Notes under the pieces: model-generated | The model's input: only the letters and a program-made list of their open reading frames with translations | Told to the model about the DNA's origin: nothing | Databases searched by the model: none | NCBI GenBank assembly: GCA_025359355.1 | Contig: JANYGR010000441.1 | Span: 1-25,597 of the forward strand | Reading direction: 5' to 3' | DNA length: 25,597 nucleotides | Origin: Bacteroidota bacterium | Lineage (GTDB): Bacteria > Bacteroidota > Bacteroidia > B-17B0 > Aurantibacillaceae | Translations under genes and position numbers: made by a program | Shown here: positions 17,096 through 24,365 of the stretch, piece after piece | How the letters are laid out: each line of letters starts with the position of its first letter | How positions within the stretch are numbered: the first letter of the stretch is position 1

Positions 17096-18291
17096 AAAAA
17101 AAAATAAATATTCTTGTCCTTACTTATTGGCAATTTGATGATGCGCTGATTCAAACATATACACTTCCTTACTTAAGGATAATTGAACCTATTATTTCTA
17201 ATGATTCAAAAATATTTTTAGTAACACTTGATCATCATAAACATGATTCTAAAGTTATATCTCCTAAAATTATTAATATAAGTAAGTCGTATTTTCCATT
17301 TGGAATAAAATCCCTATTCGAGTGGATCAAGAATCTCTTTAATCTATATGTTTTAATAAAAAAAGAGAAAATACAATTTATACATTGCTGGTGCACCCCT
17401 GCGGGATCTGCTGGTTATATATTATCAAAATTAACTGATGTTAAACTCATTATAGACAGTTTTGAGCCTCATGCAGAAGCAATGATTGAAAATGGAACCT
17501 GGAAAAAAAACAGTATCGCATTCAAAACATTGTTTAGGTTTGAAAAATGGCAAAGTAAGAGAGCAATATTTTTAATAGCAGCAACAAAAGGGATGGAAAA
17601 ATATGTTGAAGAAAAATATAATTTAGTTAATCGTAATCTATATGTAAAACCAGCCTGTGTTGATTTAAATTTATTTTCACTTAAAAATAAAAAACGAAGT
17701 GATTTGCTCAAAAAGTTAAATTTAGAAGATAAAATAGTGTGTGTCTATGCCGGTAAGTTTGGCGGTATTTATTTAGATTATGAAGTTTTTGATTTTTTTA
17801 AACAATGTCATTTGTTTTGGGGAGATAAATTTCATGCATTGATTCTTAGTTCGCATAAAGAGGAAGAAATTAATGCTTATGCGAAAAAAGCAAATTTCCC
17901 AATATCATCATTAACATTGAAATTTGTGAATCATAATCAAATCCCAGATTATATGGGATTAGGCGATTTTGGAATTACCCCGGTAAAATCAGTACCTTCT
18001 AAACAATATTGTACACCAATAAAAAATGGCGAATATTGGGCTTTAGGATTACCTGTAGTTATAACACCTAATATTTCTGATGATTCTGATATTATTGAAA
18101 ACAACAATATTGGAAGTGTAATAAAACAACTTTCCTCTGAAGGATATTTAAATTCAATTAAAGAAATAGACTTGCTTTTGACTGATAATACACCACAAAC
18201 TTTATATAATAAAATAAGGCCTATCGCAGAAATATATAGAAATTTTAATATCGCGAAAAAAATCTACACAGACATTTATTCTTCCTCATAA
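17092..18291 (+). CDS. GT4-like (GT-B) glycosyltransferase
   Basis: A 399-residue protein with the two-domain GT-B plan. The N-terminal domain includes HCWCTPAGSAGYILSKL, a strand-helix resembling GT4 proteins, then IDSFEPHAEAM. The linker AATKGMEKYVEEKY leads to the donor-binding domain with VCVYAGKFGGIY, FVNHNQIPDYMGLGDFGI and NGEYWALGLPVVIT, where the usual E-x7-E segment is weakly kept. The start is the TTG at 17092, overlapping the upstream TGA; no closer ATG exists. An uninterrupted run of ten A residues (17095-17104) follows the start codon. It is the last gene of the long coupled glycosyltransferase run; 126 bp of non-coding sequence follows. Confidence 0.78.
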   Translation: MKKKINILVLTYWQFDDALIQTYTLPYLRIIEPIISNDSKIFLVTLDHHKHDSKVISPKIINISKSYFPFGIKSLFEWIKNLFNLYVLIKKEKIQFIHCWCTPAGSAGYILSKLTDVKLIIDSFEPHAEAMIENGTWKKNSIAFKTLFRFEKWQSKRAIFLIAATKGMEKYVEEKYNLVNRNLYVKPACVDLNLFSLKNKKRSDLLKKLNLEDKIVCVYAGKFGGIYLDYEVFDFFKQCHLFWGDKFHALILSSHKEEEINAYAKKANFPISSLTLKFVNHNQIPDYMGLGDFGITPVKSVPSKQYCTPIKNGEYWALGLPVVITPNISDDSDIIENNNIGSVIKQLSSEGYLNSIKEIDLLLTDNTPQTLYNKIRPIAEIYRNFNIAKKIYTDIYSSS

Positions 18292-18417
18292 ACATTTAGA
18301 ATATTCTAGTATTAATTTGCAAATATTGACTACTAAATATTGAAAATTATGCACAAAAAGTATAAGATTTAAACCTTTTTCAGTACATCATGTTTAAAAT
18401 ATGTATTTTAGTACTTT

Positions 18418-18567
18418 ATGCAACAGTTGATTTTATATATTGATCCAGGTACAGGTAGTTTATTATTGCAATTAGTAATAGGTGGTATCGTTACATTCGG
18501 TTTATTTTTTAAAAATAGTTTTAAGAAATTTTTTTCATTATTCAAGAAAAAAGACGATAAAATATAA
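18418..18567 (+). CDS. IDPGTGS-motif membrane microprotein, 49 residues
   Basis: A short gene starting at the ATG 18418. The product begins MQQLILYIDPGTGSLLLQLV, has one hydrophobic segment (about residues 13-31, glycine-containing) and ends in a lysine-rich tail (KNSFKKFFSLFKKKDDKI). The topology is probably N-out or membrane-embedded with a cytosolic basic tail. It is real rather than random: the YIDPGTGS motif recurs, from memory, in small uncharacterised proteins of many phyla, often near glycan or sulfatase-like genes, and the stop is only 2 bp before the next ATG. Function unknown. Its coupling with a kinase-like/methyltransferase fusion and a membrane phosphotransferase-fold protein suggests a small scaffold or subunit of that complex (inference). 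Confidence 0.8.
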   Translation: MQQLILYIDPGTGSLLLQLVIGGIVTFGLFFKNSFKKFFSLFKKKDDKI

Positions 18568-18569
18568 AC

Positions 18570-19967
18570 ATGTTTTACGCTCAACACGAATCTTCATTTA
18601 GAGATAATGATTCCGTTATTCTAAAAAAAAATAATGAAATTATTCGTGTTATTTATGATTCTTATAAAGAGCATTATGAAGCTTTTGAACGTTCTGGTTT
18701 TATGGATGAACTTATCAATGATCATAAATTAATTTCACATATAGATATCAGTAACGAAATAAATAATTTTGAAAATTATAAAAATATTTACAAAATTATT
18801 AAACCAAAATATATTCCATTCATATCTTATCCTTATGAATGGTGTTTTTCTCAGTTAAAACAAGCGGCATTACTAACCCTATCAATACAATTAAGTGCAT
18901 TACAAAAAGGATTAACGCTTAAGGATGCCTCAGCTTATAATGTGCAATTTTTAGATGGGAAACCTATTTTTATTGATACGACCTCCATCGAAATATATGA
19001 AGAAGGAAAACCTTGGGTTGCATATAAACAATTTTGTCAACACTTTATCGCTCCTTTATTATTATATAAATATGGTAATCCTGATTTGATTAAACTATTA
19101 TGGGCTAATATCGAAGGACTACCATTAGATGCTATTTCTAAAGTATTACCTTTTAAAACACGATTTAATTTCTTTGTTTGGACTCATATTCATTATCATG
19201 CCAAACTGGAATTAAAATATAATTCTAGTAAGTCCATAAAAAGTAAAAAAATTCACCTTTCAAAATCGAGATTGGAAGCGTTTATTCAGTTTTTAAAATC
19301 TGGAATTGAAAATATAGAGTTACCAAAATCTAAAACGGAATGGTCAGATTATTATGATACATTTTCTTATTCGAAAGATATGTTTGAACAAAAAAAAGAA
19401 TTAGTTCAAAACTACCTTTCTATTTGTGACTCCAATGTTGTTTTGGATATTGGATGTAATGACGGTGCATTTTCATTAATAGCAGCTCAATATGCTAAAC
19501 AAGTAGTATCGGTCGATTTTGATTATTTAGTTATAGAAAATCTGTTTAATATCACTCAAAATAAAAATATTACTAATATAACGTCATTAATTCTTGATGT
19601 TTCAAATCCAAGTCCTGCCATTGGTTGGGCTAATACGGAGCGATTATCTTTTTATAATCGTACAAACTATGATACCATACTTGCATTAGCAGTAATTCAC
19701 CATTTAGCTATAGGGAATAATGTCCCTATTTCAAATATTGCTAAATTATTTGCTTCAATATCTAGATATTTAATTATTGAATTTGTTCCTAAATCTGATC
19801 CACAAACTCAAAAATTATTAGTAACAAAGAAAGATATTTTTAATCATTATACTTTAGAGGAATTTAAGATACAATTTCAAAAATATTTTATTATAAATGC
19901 TTTTGAGCAATTGAAGGGGTCTGATAGAATATTGTTTTTTATGACTAAAAATGAGACAATTTCTTAA
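18570..19967 (+). CDS. Kinase-like N-terminal domain fused to class I SAM methyltransferase (NoeA-like family)
   Basis: A 465-residue protein in two parts. Residues ~15-230 belong to a family that I recall from proteins annotated as nodulation NoeA-like, with YPYEWCFSQLKQAALLTL, then LKDASAYNVQF and PIFIDTTS. D119, N124 (+5) and D136 (+12) copy the spacing of the protein-kinase/APH catalytic loop (Asp, metal-binding Asn, DFG-type Asp). Residues ~280-420 are a methyltransferase core, VVLDIGCNDGAFSL (D293) followed by VVSVDFD, then ILALAVIHHLA and LIIEFVP. No membrane segment or signal peptide is seen. The methyltransferase call is firm; the kinase-like reading is my inference from residue spacing, and the domain could be catalytically dead. 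It starts 2 bp after the microprotein and overlaps the next gene by 17 bp. Confidence 0.8.
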   Translation: MFYAQHESSFRDNDSVILKKNNEIIRVIYDSYKEHYEAFERSGFMDELINDHKLISHIDISNEINNFENYKNIYKIIKPKYIPFISYPYEWCFSQLKQAALLTLSIQLSALQKGLTLKDASAYNVQFLDGKPIFIDTTSIEIYEEGKPWVAYKQFCQHFIAPLLLYKYGNPDLIKLLWANIEGLPLDAISKVLPFKTRFNFFVWTHIHYHAKLELKYNSSKSIKSKKIHLSKSRLEAFIQFLKSGIENIELPKSKTEWSDYYDTFSYSKDMFEQKKELVQNYLSICDSNVVLDIGCNDGAFSLIAAQYAKQVVSVDFDYLVIENLFNITQNKNITNITSLILDVSNPSPAIGWANTERLSFYNRTNYDTILALAVIHHLAIGNNVPISNIAKLFASISRYLIIEFVPKSDPQTQKLLVTKKDIFNHYTLEEFKIQFQKYFIINAFEQLKGSDRILFFMTKNETIS

Positions 19968-21420
19968 AGAATACCCGATACATTCCTTTTTAATTAGCCT
20001 ATTTATGGCTGTATTTTTATATGCCCAAAATTATGAGCTTGTAGAATTACACATGATATACCGAACATTAATTTATGGGTTTGTTGTTTCATGCGCTATG
20101 TATGCGATTACTTACCTTTTTGTTAAGGAAAAAACTAAAACAGGTATTATCACTTCAATTATAATATTAACCTTATTTAATTATGGTGTCATTTATGATT
20201 TTGCGGAAAGCATGTATTACAAAGAATTGTGGCCATTTAAAAGCATACATCGGTATCTATTGGTGTTATTTTTTTTAGTTACGATTACACTTATTATTTT
20301 GATAAAAAATAAAATCAAAATCGGACAACGTATAAATTACTTCCTCAATTTATTAGTTATATTTCTTTTATGTTTTAATACAGTTAAAATTATTTTTTTA
20401 AAAACTTGGTTTTCGAATACTTCAATTTCTAGCATAGATAATGTAAATGAAATAAGATATAATACGAATAAAAAATTACCAAATATTTATTATATGATAT
20501 TAGATGGCTATGCCAATCAGCATATTTTATCTGAATATTATAATTTTAATAATGACCCATTTATTAATTTTTTAAAAAGGAATCAGTTTTATATAGCAGA
20601 TAGTTCTTTTGCTAATTATTACTTTACCTCAACTTCTTTGTCAGCAACTTTAAATATGGATTATCATAATGATACTCTAGAATCTAAATTCGACAAGTTG
20701 AGAAATAATAAGGTCTTTAGTGAACTTAAAAAATATGGATATAAAACTTATCGACTTCAATCTGGTTATGCTGTTACCAGTGGATTAGCGGATATAGATT
20801 CAGTTATTGCAATTAAAGCACCAAATGAGTTTGAAAGAAGTATTTTAAAATATACTATTTGTAGATTAGATGATATTTTTGGATTTATACCTTACATAAG
20901 ATTGAAAAGTCAAATAAAAAAATTGGATGACATTGAATTACTGGCAAATGTATCACCTAAATTTGTTTTTATTCACATTGTCTCGCCCCATCCACCTTTT
21001 GTATTTAACGAAAAAGGTGAAAGAACATTTTCGAAGAAAGATAATGATAACTCGTGGGAACCAAAAGAAAAATATATTGCTCAACTATCCTATATAAATA
21101 CAATTGCAAAATCCTTTATTCAAAATATAAACCAAAAAGACCCTGGAGCAATCTTTATATTGCAGTCAGATCATGGCCCATACATCACTTCTAAAAAATC
21201 AGAAGATGTTTTTAAAGCACGCTCTATGATTTTGAATGCTATTAAATTCCCTGATGCATTTCACTATAAATCGTTATACAGAAGTATTAGTTCAGTTAAT
21301 ACATTTCGCTCTGTTTTCAATCTTTATATCGACTCAACATATCATTTGATTCCTGATTTAACTCAAGGGCGAAAAGACCTAGAAGATAGTCCTGTTTTTA
21401 AATCTAAAGTTATAAACTAG
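19951..21420 (+). CDS. Membrane-anchored sulfatase/phosphotransferase-fold protein (alkaline phosphatase superfamily)
   Basis: An inner-membrane protein of 489 residues. About five membrane segments (roughly 11-25, 39-58, 65-82, 100-118 and 128-148) precede a periplasmic alkaline-phosphatase-fold domain, as in LtaS or phosphoethanolamine transferases. Likely metal/catalytic residues are D185 in MILDGY, a Thr/Ser nucleophile in NYYFTSTSLS (best candidate T226), H342 and H347 in HIVSPHPPF, and D407-H408 in SDHGP. The first metal motif is Asp-Gly rather than the Glu of LtaS, so it falls in a subgroup without a known substrate. It may transfer or remove a phospho- or sulfo-group on the glycan or a lipid. 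Its ATG lies inside the upstream methyltransferase gene, which indicates translational coupling. Confidence 0.78.
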   Translation: MRQFLKEYPIHSFLISLFMAVFLYAQNYELVELHMIYRTLIYGFVVSCAMYAITYLFVKEKTKTGIITSIIILTLFNYGVIYDFAESMYYKELWPFKSIHRYLLVLFFLVTITLIILIKNKIKIGQRINYFLNLLVIFLLCFNTVKIIFLKTWFSNTSISSIDNVNEIRYNTNKKLPNIYYMILDGYANQHILSEYYNFNNDPFINFLKRNQFYIADSSFANYYFTSTSLSATLNMDYHNDTLESKFDKLRNNKVFSELKKYGYKTYRLQSGYAVTSGLADIDSVIAIKAPNEFERSILKYTICRLDDIFGFIPYIRLKSQIKKLDDIELLANVSPKFVFIHIVSPHPPFVFNEKGERTFSKKDNDNSWEPKEKYIAQLSYINTIAKSFIQNINQKDPGAIFILQSDHGPYITSKKSEDVFKARSMILNAIKFPDAFHYKSLYRSISSVNTFRSVFNLYIDSTYHLIPDLTQGRKDLEDSPVFKSKVIN

Positions 21421-21442
21421 ACATTATTTATTGGATCTAAAA

Positions 21443-22765
21443 TTAGCTTCGCTTAAAACTTATTTTATTTAAGTCAAATAAAATAAATAGAGATAATAGA
21501 TAAAAAGGAATACATGGTATTTTTAGTCGAACTAATGCCCCATAATTAGCGGTAGTTAAACCAACAGAAAACGCAAAAAATATAGCAAATAAAAATGAAA
21601 AAATGAGTAAGGGGTGACTAAATAAAGATTTAAATAAGGTTGAAAATTTAACTTTGAATAATATAGATAAACTAAAGCCTAGCATAAATAAGTTTTCTAA
21701 TCCAGAGAGTAACATAACAGGATTTCTTGCATCCCAAATATATGGCCTAAATAAAGCCATATTTAGCGCTGCTGGAATTTTCGAAGAGATACCAGCTAAT
21801 GTTGGCTCATAAGCGCCAATGTCGTAATTATTTCCACCATATTGACTTCTTACAAGATCTTGTTGAGTTTTCACAGCTTTATTTAACACATTGTCTAAAC
21901 TGTATTCTCCTAAGTATTGCCCCAAAAAATTAAAAACAATTATAATAGTTAAAATACCAACAGTTAAAATAAATGGGATAAAAAGTGTTTTTAAAATCGG
22001 GTTTTTTATATTTTGCACTTTAGAGAAATTAATCCAAATAATTGTTCCCGGTAATAATGCAAGTAAAATATATGGTTTAATAAATACAATAATCAATGAT
22101 GCTAATAAAAACGTTATAATATATTTTATGCTTTTCTGTTTTATTACAAAGTAGTTAAATATACCATAAGTGAAAAAACCAACACAACTTAACGTATAAG
22201 TATCTTTTAATAAACCAGAACCCCAAAAAAATACAGATGGTACAAAAAATATGGCAATCGCAAATTGCTTAGTCAAGTGAGGAAAATGGTAAATAAATAC
22301 TTCATATAATCTCCATAATCCTATAAAACTAATACATGCTAAAAGTATAGTAGTTACAACAAAGCTCTTACAGCCAATTAGACAAAATGGAACCGTTAGT
22401 GATACAGTAAATAATGCATAGTTATCATGGTCTCTGAAATATAATTCATTTAAAGTATTTGTCTCCGAAATTAGTTGATGAATATTTCCATCAGAAAAAC
22501 TTATAATATTAAAAAAAGATTCAAATTTTCCATCTAATAAAATATTTATATATGTTTTCGCACCTAAATAGTAATTTACAGTATCACCACCTTCTTTGTA
22601 ATAAAATGAATAAACTAAGCAGACTCCTATTGCCCCAATAATTTTGCAAATTATCGCAGGGATAAAATATTTATAGTAAGGTTTTTTTAATAAATTGTAT
22701 TGTTTGTTTTTTATATACAATGCAATAGCCAATATTAACCCTATATAAAATGGGGGTAATAACAA
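21443..22765 (-). CDS. Polytopic inner-membrane protein, unknown function
   Basis: A 440-residue protein with roughly ten to eleven hydrophobic segments. The first loop has KEGGDTVNYYLGAK (G59, G60, D61), another loop has PSVFFWGSGLLKDT near 175-188, and a larger loop near 290-330 holds YGGNNYDIGAYEP. I recall similar GGDT / FWGSGxxKD proteins in Bacteroidota glycan loci but know no function. The layout resembles Wzy-type polymerases or GT-C enzymes without a diagnostic motif. The TTG at 22765 is the only standard start. The frame stays open for ten codons upstream (EAYWIDIFDL looks family-like) to a TAA at 22805-22807, so translation may begin at a non-standard codon. It is on the opposite strand to its neighbours and has its own transcription unit, divergent from 22862. 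Confidence 0.65.
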   Translation of the reverse strand: MLLPPFYIGLILAIALYIKNKQYNLLKKPYYKYFIPAIICKIIGAIGVCLVYSFYYKEGGDTVNYYLGAKTYINILLDGKFESFFNIISFSDGNIHQLISETNTLNELYFRDHDNYALFTVSLTVPFCLIGCKSFVVTTILLACISFIGLWRLYEVFIYHFPHLTKQFAIAIFFVPSVFFWGSGLLKDTYTLSCVGFFTYGIFNYFVIKQKSIKYIITFLLASLIIVFIKPYILLALLPGTIIWINFSKVQNIKNPILKTLFIPFILTVGILTIIIVFNFLGQYLGEYSLDNVLNKAVKTQQDLVRSQYGGNNYDIGAYEPTLAGISSKIPAALNMALFRPYIWDARNPVMLLSGLENLFMLGFSLSILFKVKFSTLFKSLFSHPLLIFSFLFAIFFAFSVGLTTANYGALVRLKIPCIPFYLLSLFILFDLNKISFKRS

Positions 22766-22861
22766 GTCAAAAATATCAATCCAATAGGCTTCTATGATAT
22801 AAATTTAGAAAAAACTTAATACTTATTCATTAAAAAATTATATTTATTGTAAATTAATATA

Positions 22862-23599
22862 ATGCACTTCAAATCACTTACTCATATTGTTTATAATCGT
22901 TATCTCTTTTCAGTGAATGATTATTTTTTATGTTCTAAAAATAGATTAAATGCCTCTATAAATTATTTTATCCAATGCCCAGAAAATATTAATGGTAAAC
23001 TCCACGAATTTCATACACTCTTAATTGACCTAAATCAATCTGAGAGTTTAATATGGCAGGGCATTTATCATCGTACAAAATCTGAAATACATTCGTTTTT
23101 AACTAATCAAATCTTTGATCATAAAGTACTACATAAACTTACAAATAAGGAATTAAATGCTTTTATTGCCTTATTTAATAAGTTTGCAAAAATTAAAAAA
23201 ATCAGAAAAGCTGAATTATTTAGACTAAAGGCATATAACAATGCAGGTATTTTAGCTATTTCGTACATCTATCAGAATAATCAATTTTTGTGCATCAATT
23301 TTTACAGAATCACCTCGCAAAGAGCTACAAATCTATATTCTTTTACTCTTAAACATTTACCATCAGATTTTAATAATACTCATTTTGGTCGCGCACATAG
23401 AGCATTACATTGGTTAGATATTTTGTATTTTAAAACTAATAATGTGAAATTTTATGATTTTTGTGGTTGGTACCATGGCTTAGAAGACAAAGCATTACTA
23501 AATATTAATAAATTTAAAGAACAATTTACAAATTATAAAGTAATCGAATACAGTGGTGTTATATATAATAATTGGTTACTTAAATTGATAAAACAATAA
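22862..23599 (+). CDS. Probable FemAB/GNAT-like N-acyltransferase
   Basis: A cytoplasmic protein of 245 residues. The C-terminal half is the informative part: ILAISYIYQNNQFLCINFY as paired strands, HRALHWLDILYFK as a helix, then KFYDFCGWYHGLEDKALLNINKFKEQF. The latter pattern (Tyr-Asp-Phe-x-Gly loop followed by an Asn-x-Phe-Lys helix) is typical of FemABX-type acyltransferases and relatives found in polysaccharide clusters. The N-terminal half is poorly conserved and shorter than in full FemAB proteins, so only one GNAT lobe may be complete. The likely role is N-acylation of an amino sugar (inference). It starts a new plus-strand unit after a 96-bp divergent gap and is 1 bp from the following methyltransferase. 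Confidence 0.5.
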   Translation: MHFKSLTHIVYNRYLFSVNDYFLCSKNRLNASINYFIQCPENINGKLHEFHTLLIDLNQSESLIWQGIYHRTKSEIHSFLTNQIFDHKVLHKLTNKELNAFIALFNKFAKIKKIRKAELFRLKAYNNAGILAISYIYQNNQFLCINFYRITSQRATNLYSFTLKHLPSDFNNTHFGRAHRALHWLDILYFKTNNVKFYDFCGWYHGLEDKALLNINKFKEQFTNYKVIEYSGVIYNNWLLKLIKQ

Positions 23600-23600
23600 A

Positions 23601-24365
23601 ATGACATATTCTAATATCGATACGTATAATTCTTCAATTGTTATAAATTGGTATGATAATCTTGGAGATTTAACAAATATAGAAAAGCATATTTTCGAAC
23701 GTTATCAACCATTAATTAAAAATGCAAAATTGCTTGATATAGGTATTGGTGGCGGAAGAACAACGAACTATTTACATACTCGATGCTTATATTATATAGG
23801 TGTAGACTATTCTCAGGGATTTGTAAATCTTACAAAAAATAAATTTCCAACATTGGATATTAGATGTCTTGATGCGAGAAATTTATCCGTATTTAGCGAT
23901 AATAGTTTTGATTTCATTAATTTCTCATTTAATGGAATTGATTATGTTAATCTAAAAGATAGAGAAATTATTTTCTCTGAAATATATCGACTTCTCAAAC
24001 CAAACGGAATATTTTTTTTTAGTACCCATAATATGAGTCATGATACATTTAATAAAAGAGCTTGGCAAAATCCCAATACTAGTTTTTTTATTAATCTAAA
24101 AACATTTTTAAAATTAATACCTTTCGAATTTACACATCAATTACAAAAACGTAAAGAATTATACACTTCTGATTTTGCCATTATTAATGATAGTGCCCAT
24201 AATTATAAACTGCTAACATTTTACACAACCCCTTCATTCCTATACAAACAGCTAATGAAATTTAAATTTAGTAATATTCAATTTTTTTTAAAAAGTGGTT
24301 CACATTCTAGGGAAGATAAGCTTGACGACTGGATATTTTGTACTTGCGAGAAATCTATTTTTTAA
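23601..24365 (+). CDS. Class I SAM-dependent methyltransferase
   Basis: A 254-residue cytoplasmic methyltransferase of Methyltransf_11/25 type. KLLDIGIGGGRTTNYL (D46, G48, G50) is motif I, YYIGVDYSQGFV ends strand 2, RCLDARNLSVFSDNSFDFINFSFNGIDYV covers motifs II and III, and EIYRLLKPNGIFFFSTHN is the classical helix-strand before motif IV. The C-terminal ~90 residues are variable with a final hairpin region. Target unknown, presumably a glycan sugar or lipid head group. It follows the acyltransferase by 1 bp and overlaps the 3' end of the convergent deacetylase gene by 11 bp. Confidence 0.88.
   Translation: MTYSNIDTYNSSIVINWYDNLGDLTNIEKHIFERYQPLIKNAKLLDIGIGGGRTTNYLHTRCLYYIGVDYSQGFVNLTKNKFPTLDIRCLDARNLSVFSDNSFDFINFSFNGIDYVNLKDREIIFSEIYRLLKPNGIFFFSTHNMSHDTFNKRAWQNPNTSFFINLKTFLKLIPFEFTHQLQKRKELYTSDFAIINDSAHNYKLLTFYTTPSFLYKQLMKFKFSNIQFFLKSGSHSREDKLDDWIFCTCEKSIF

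Noticed and set aside
18292..18417. Promoter before the IDPGTGS microprotein (TTTG at 18316 and TAAATATTG at 18334)
   Set aside because: The spacing between the two elements is about 14 bp, too short for the Bacteroidota -33/-7 arrangement, and the -7 match has an extra base. A promoter is likely in this gap but I cannot place it.
18390..18443. Small reading frame of 17 codons starting at the ATG 18390
   Set aside because: It overlaps the microprotein start in another frame and shows no conserved motif.
21443..22765. Wzy O-antigen polymerase assignment for the polytopic protein
   Set aside because: Topology alone is not diagnostic. ABC-dependent glycan systems do not use Wzy, and no Wzx flippase is present.
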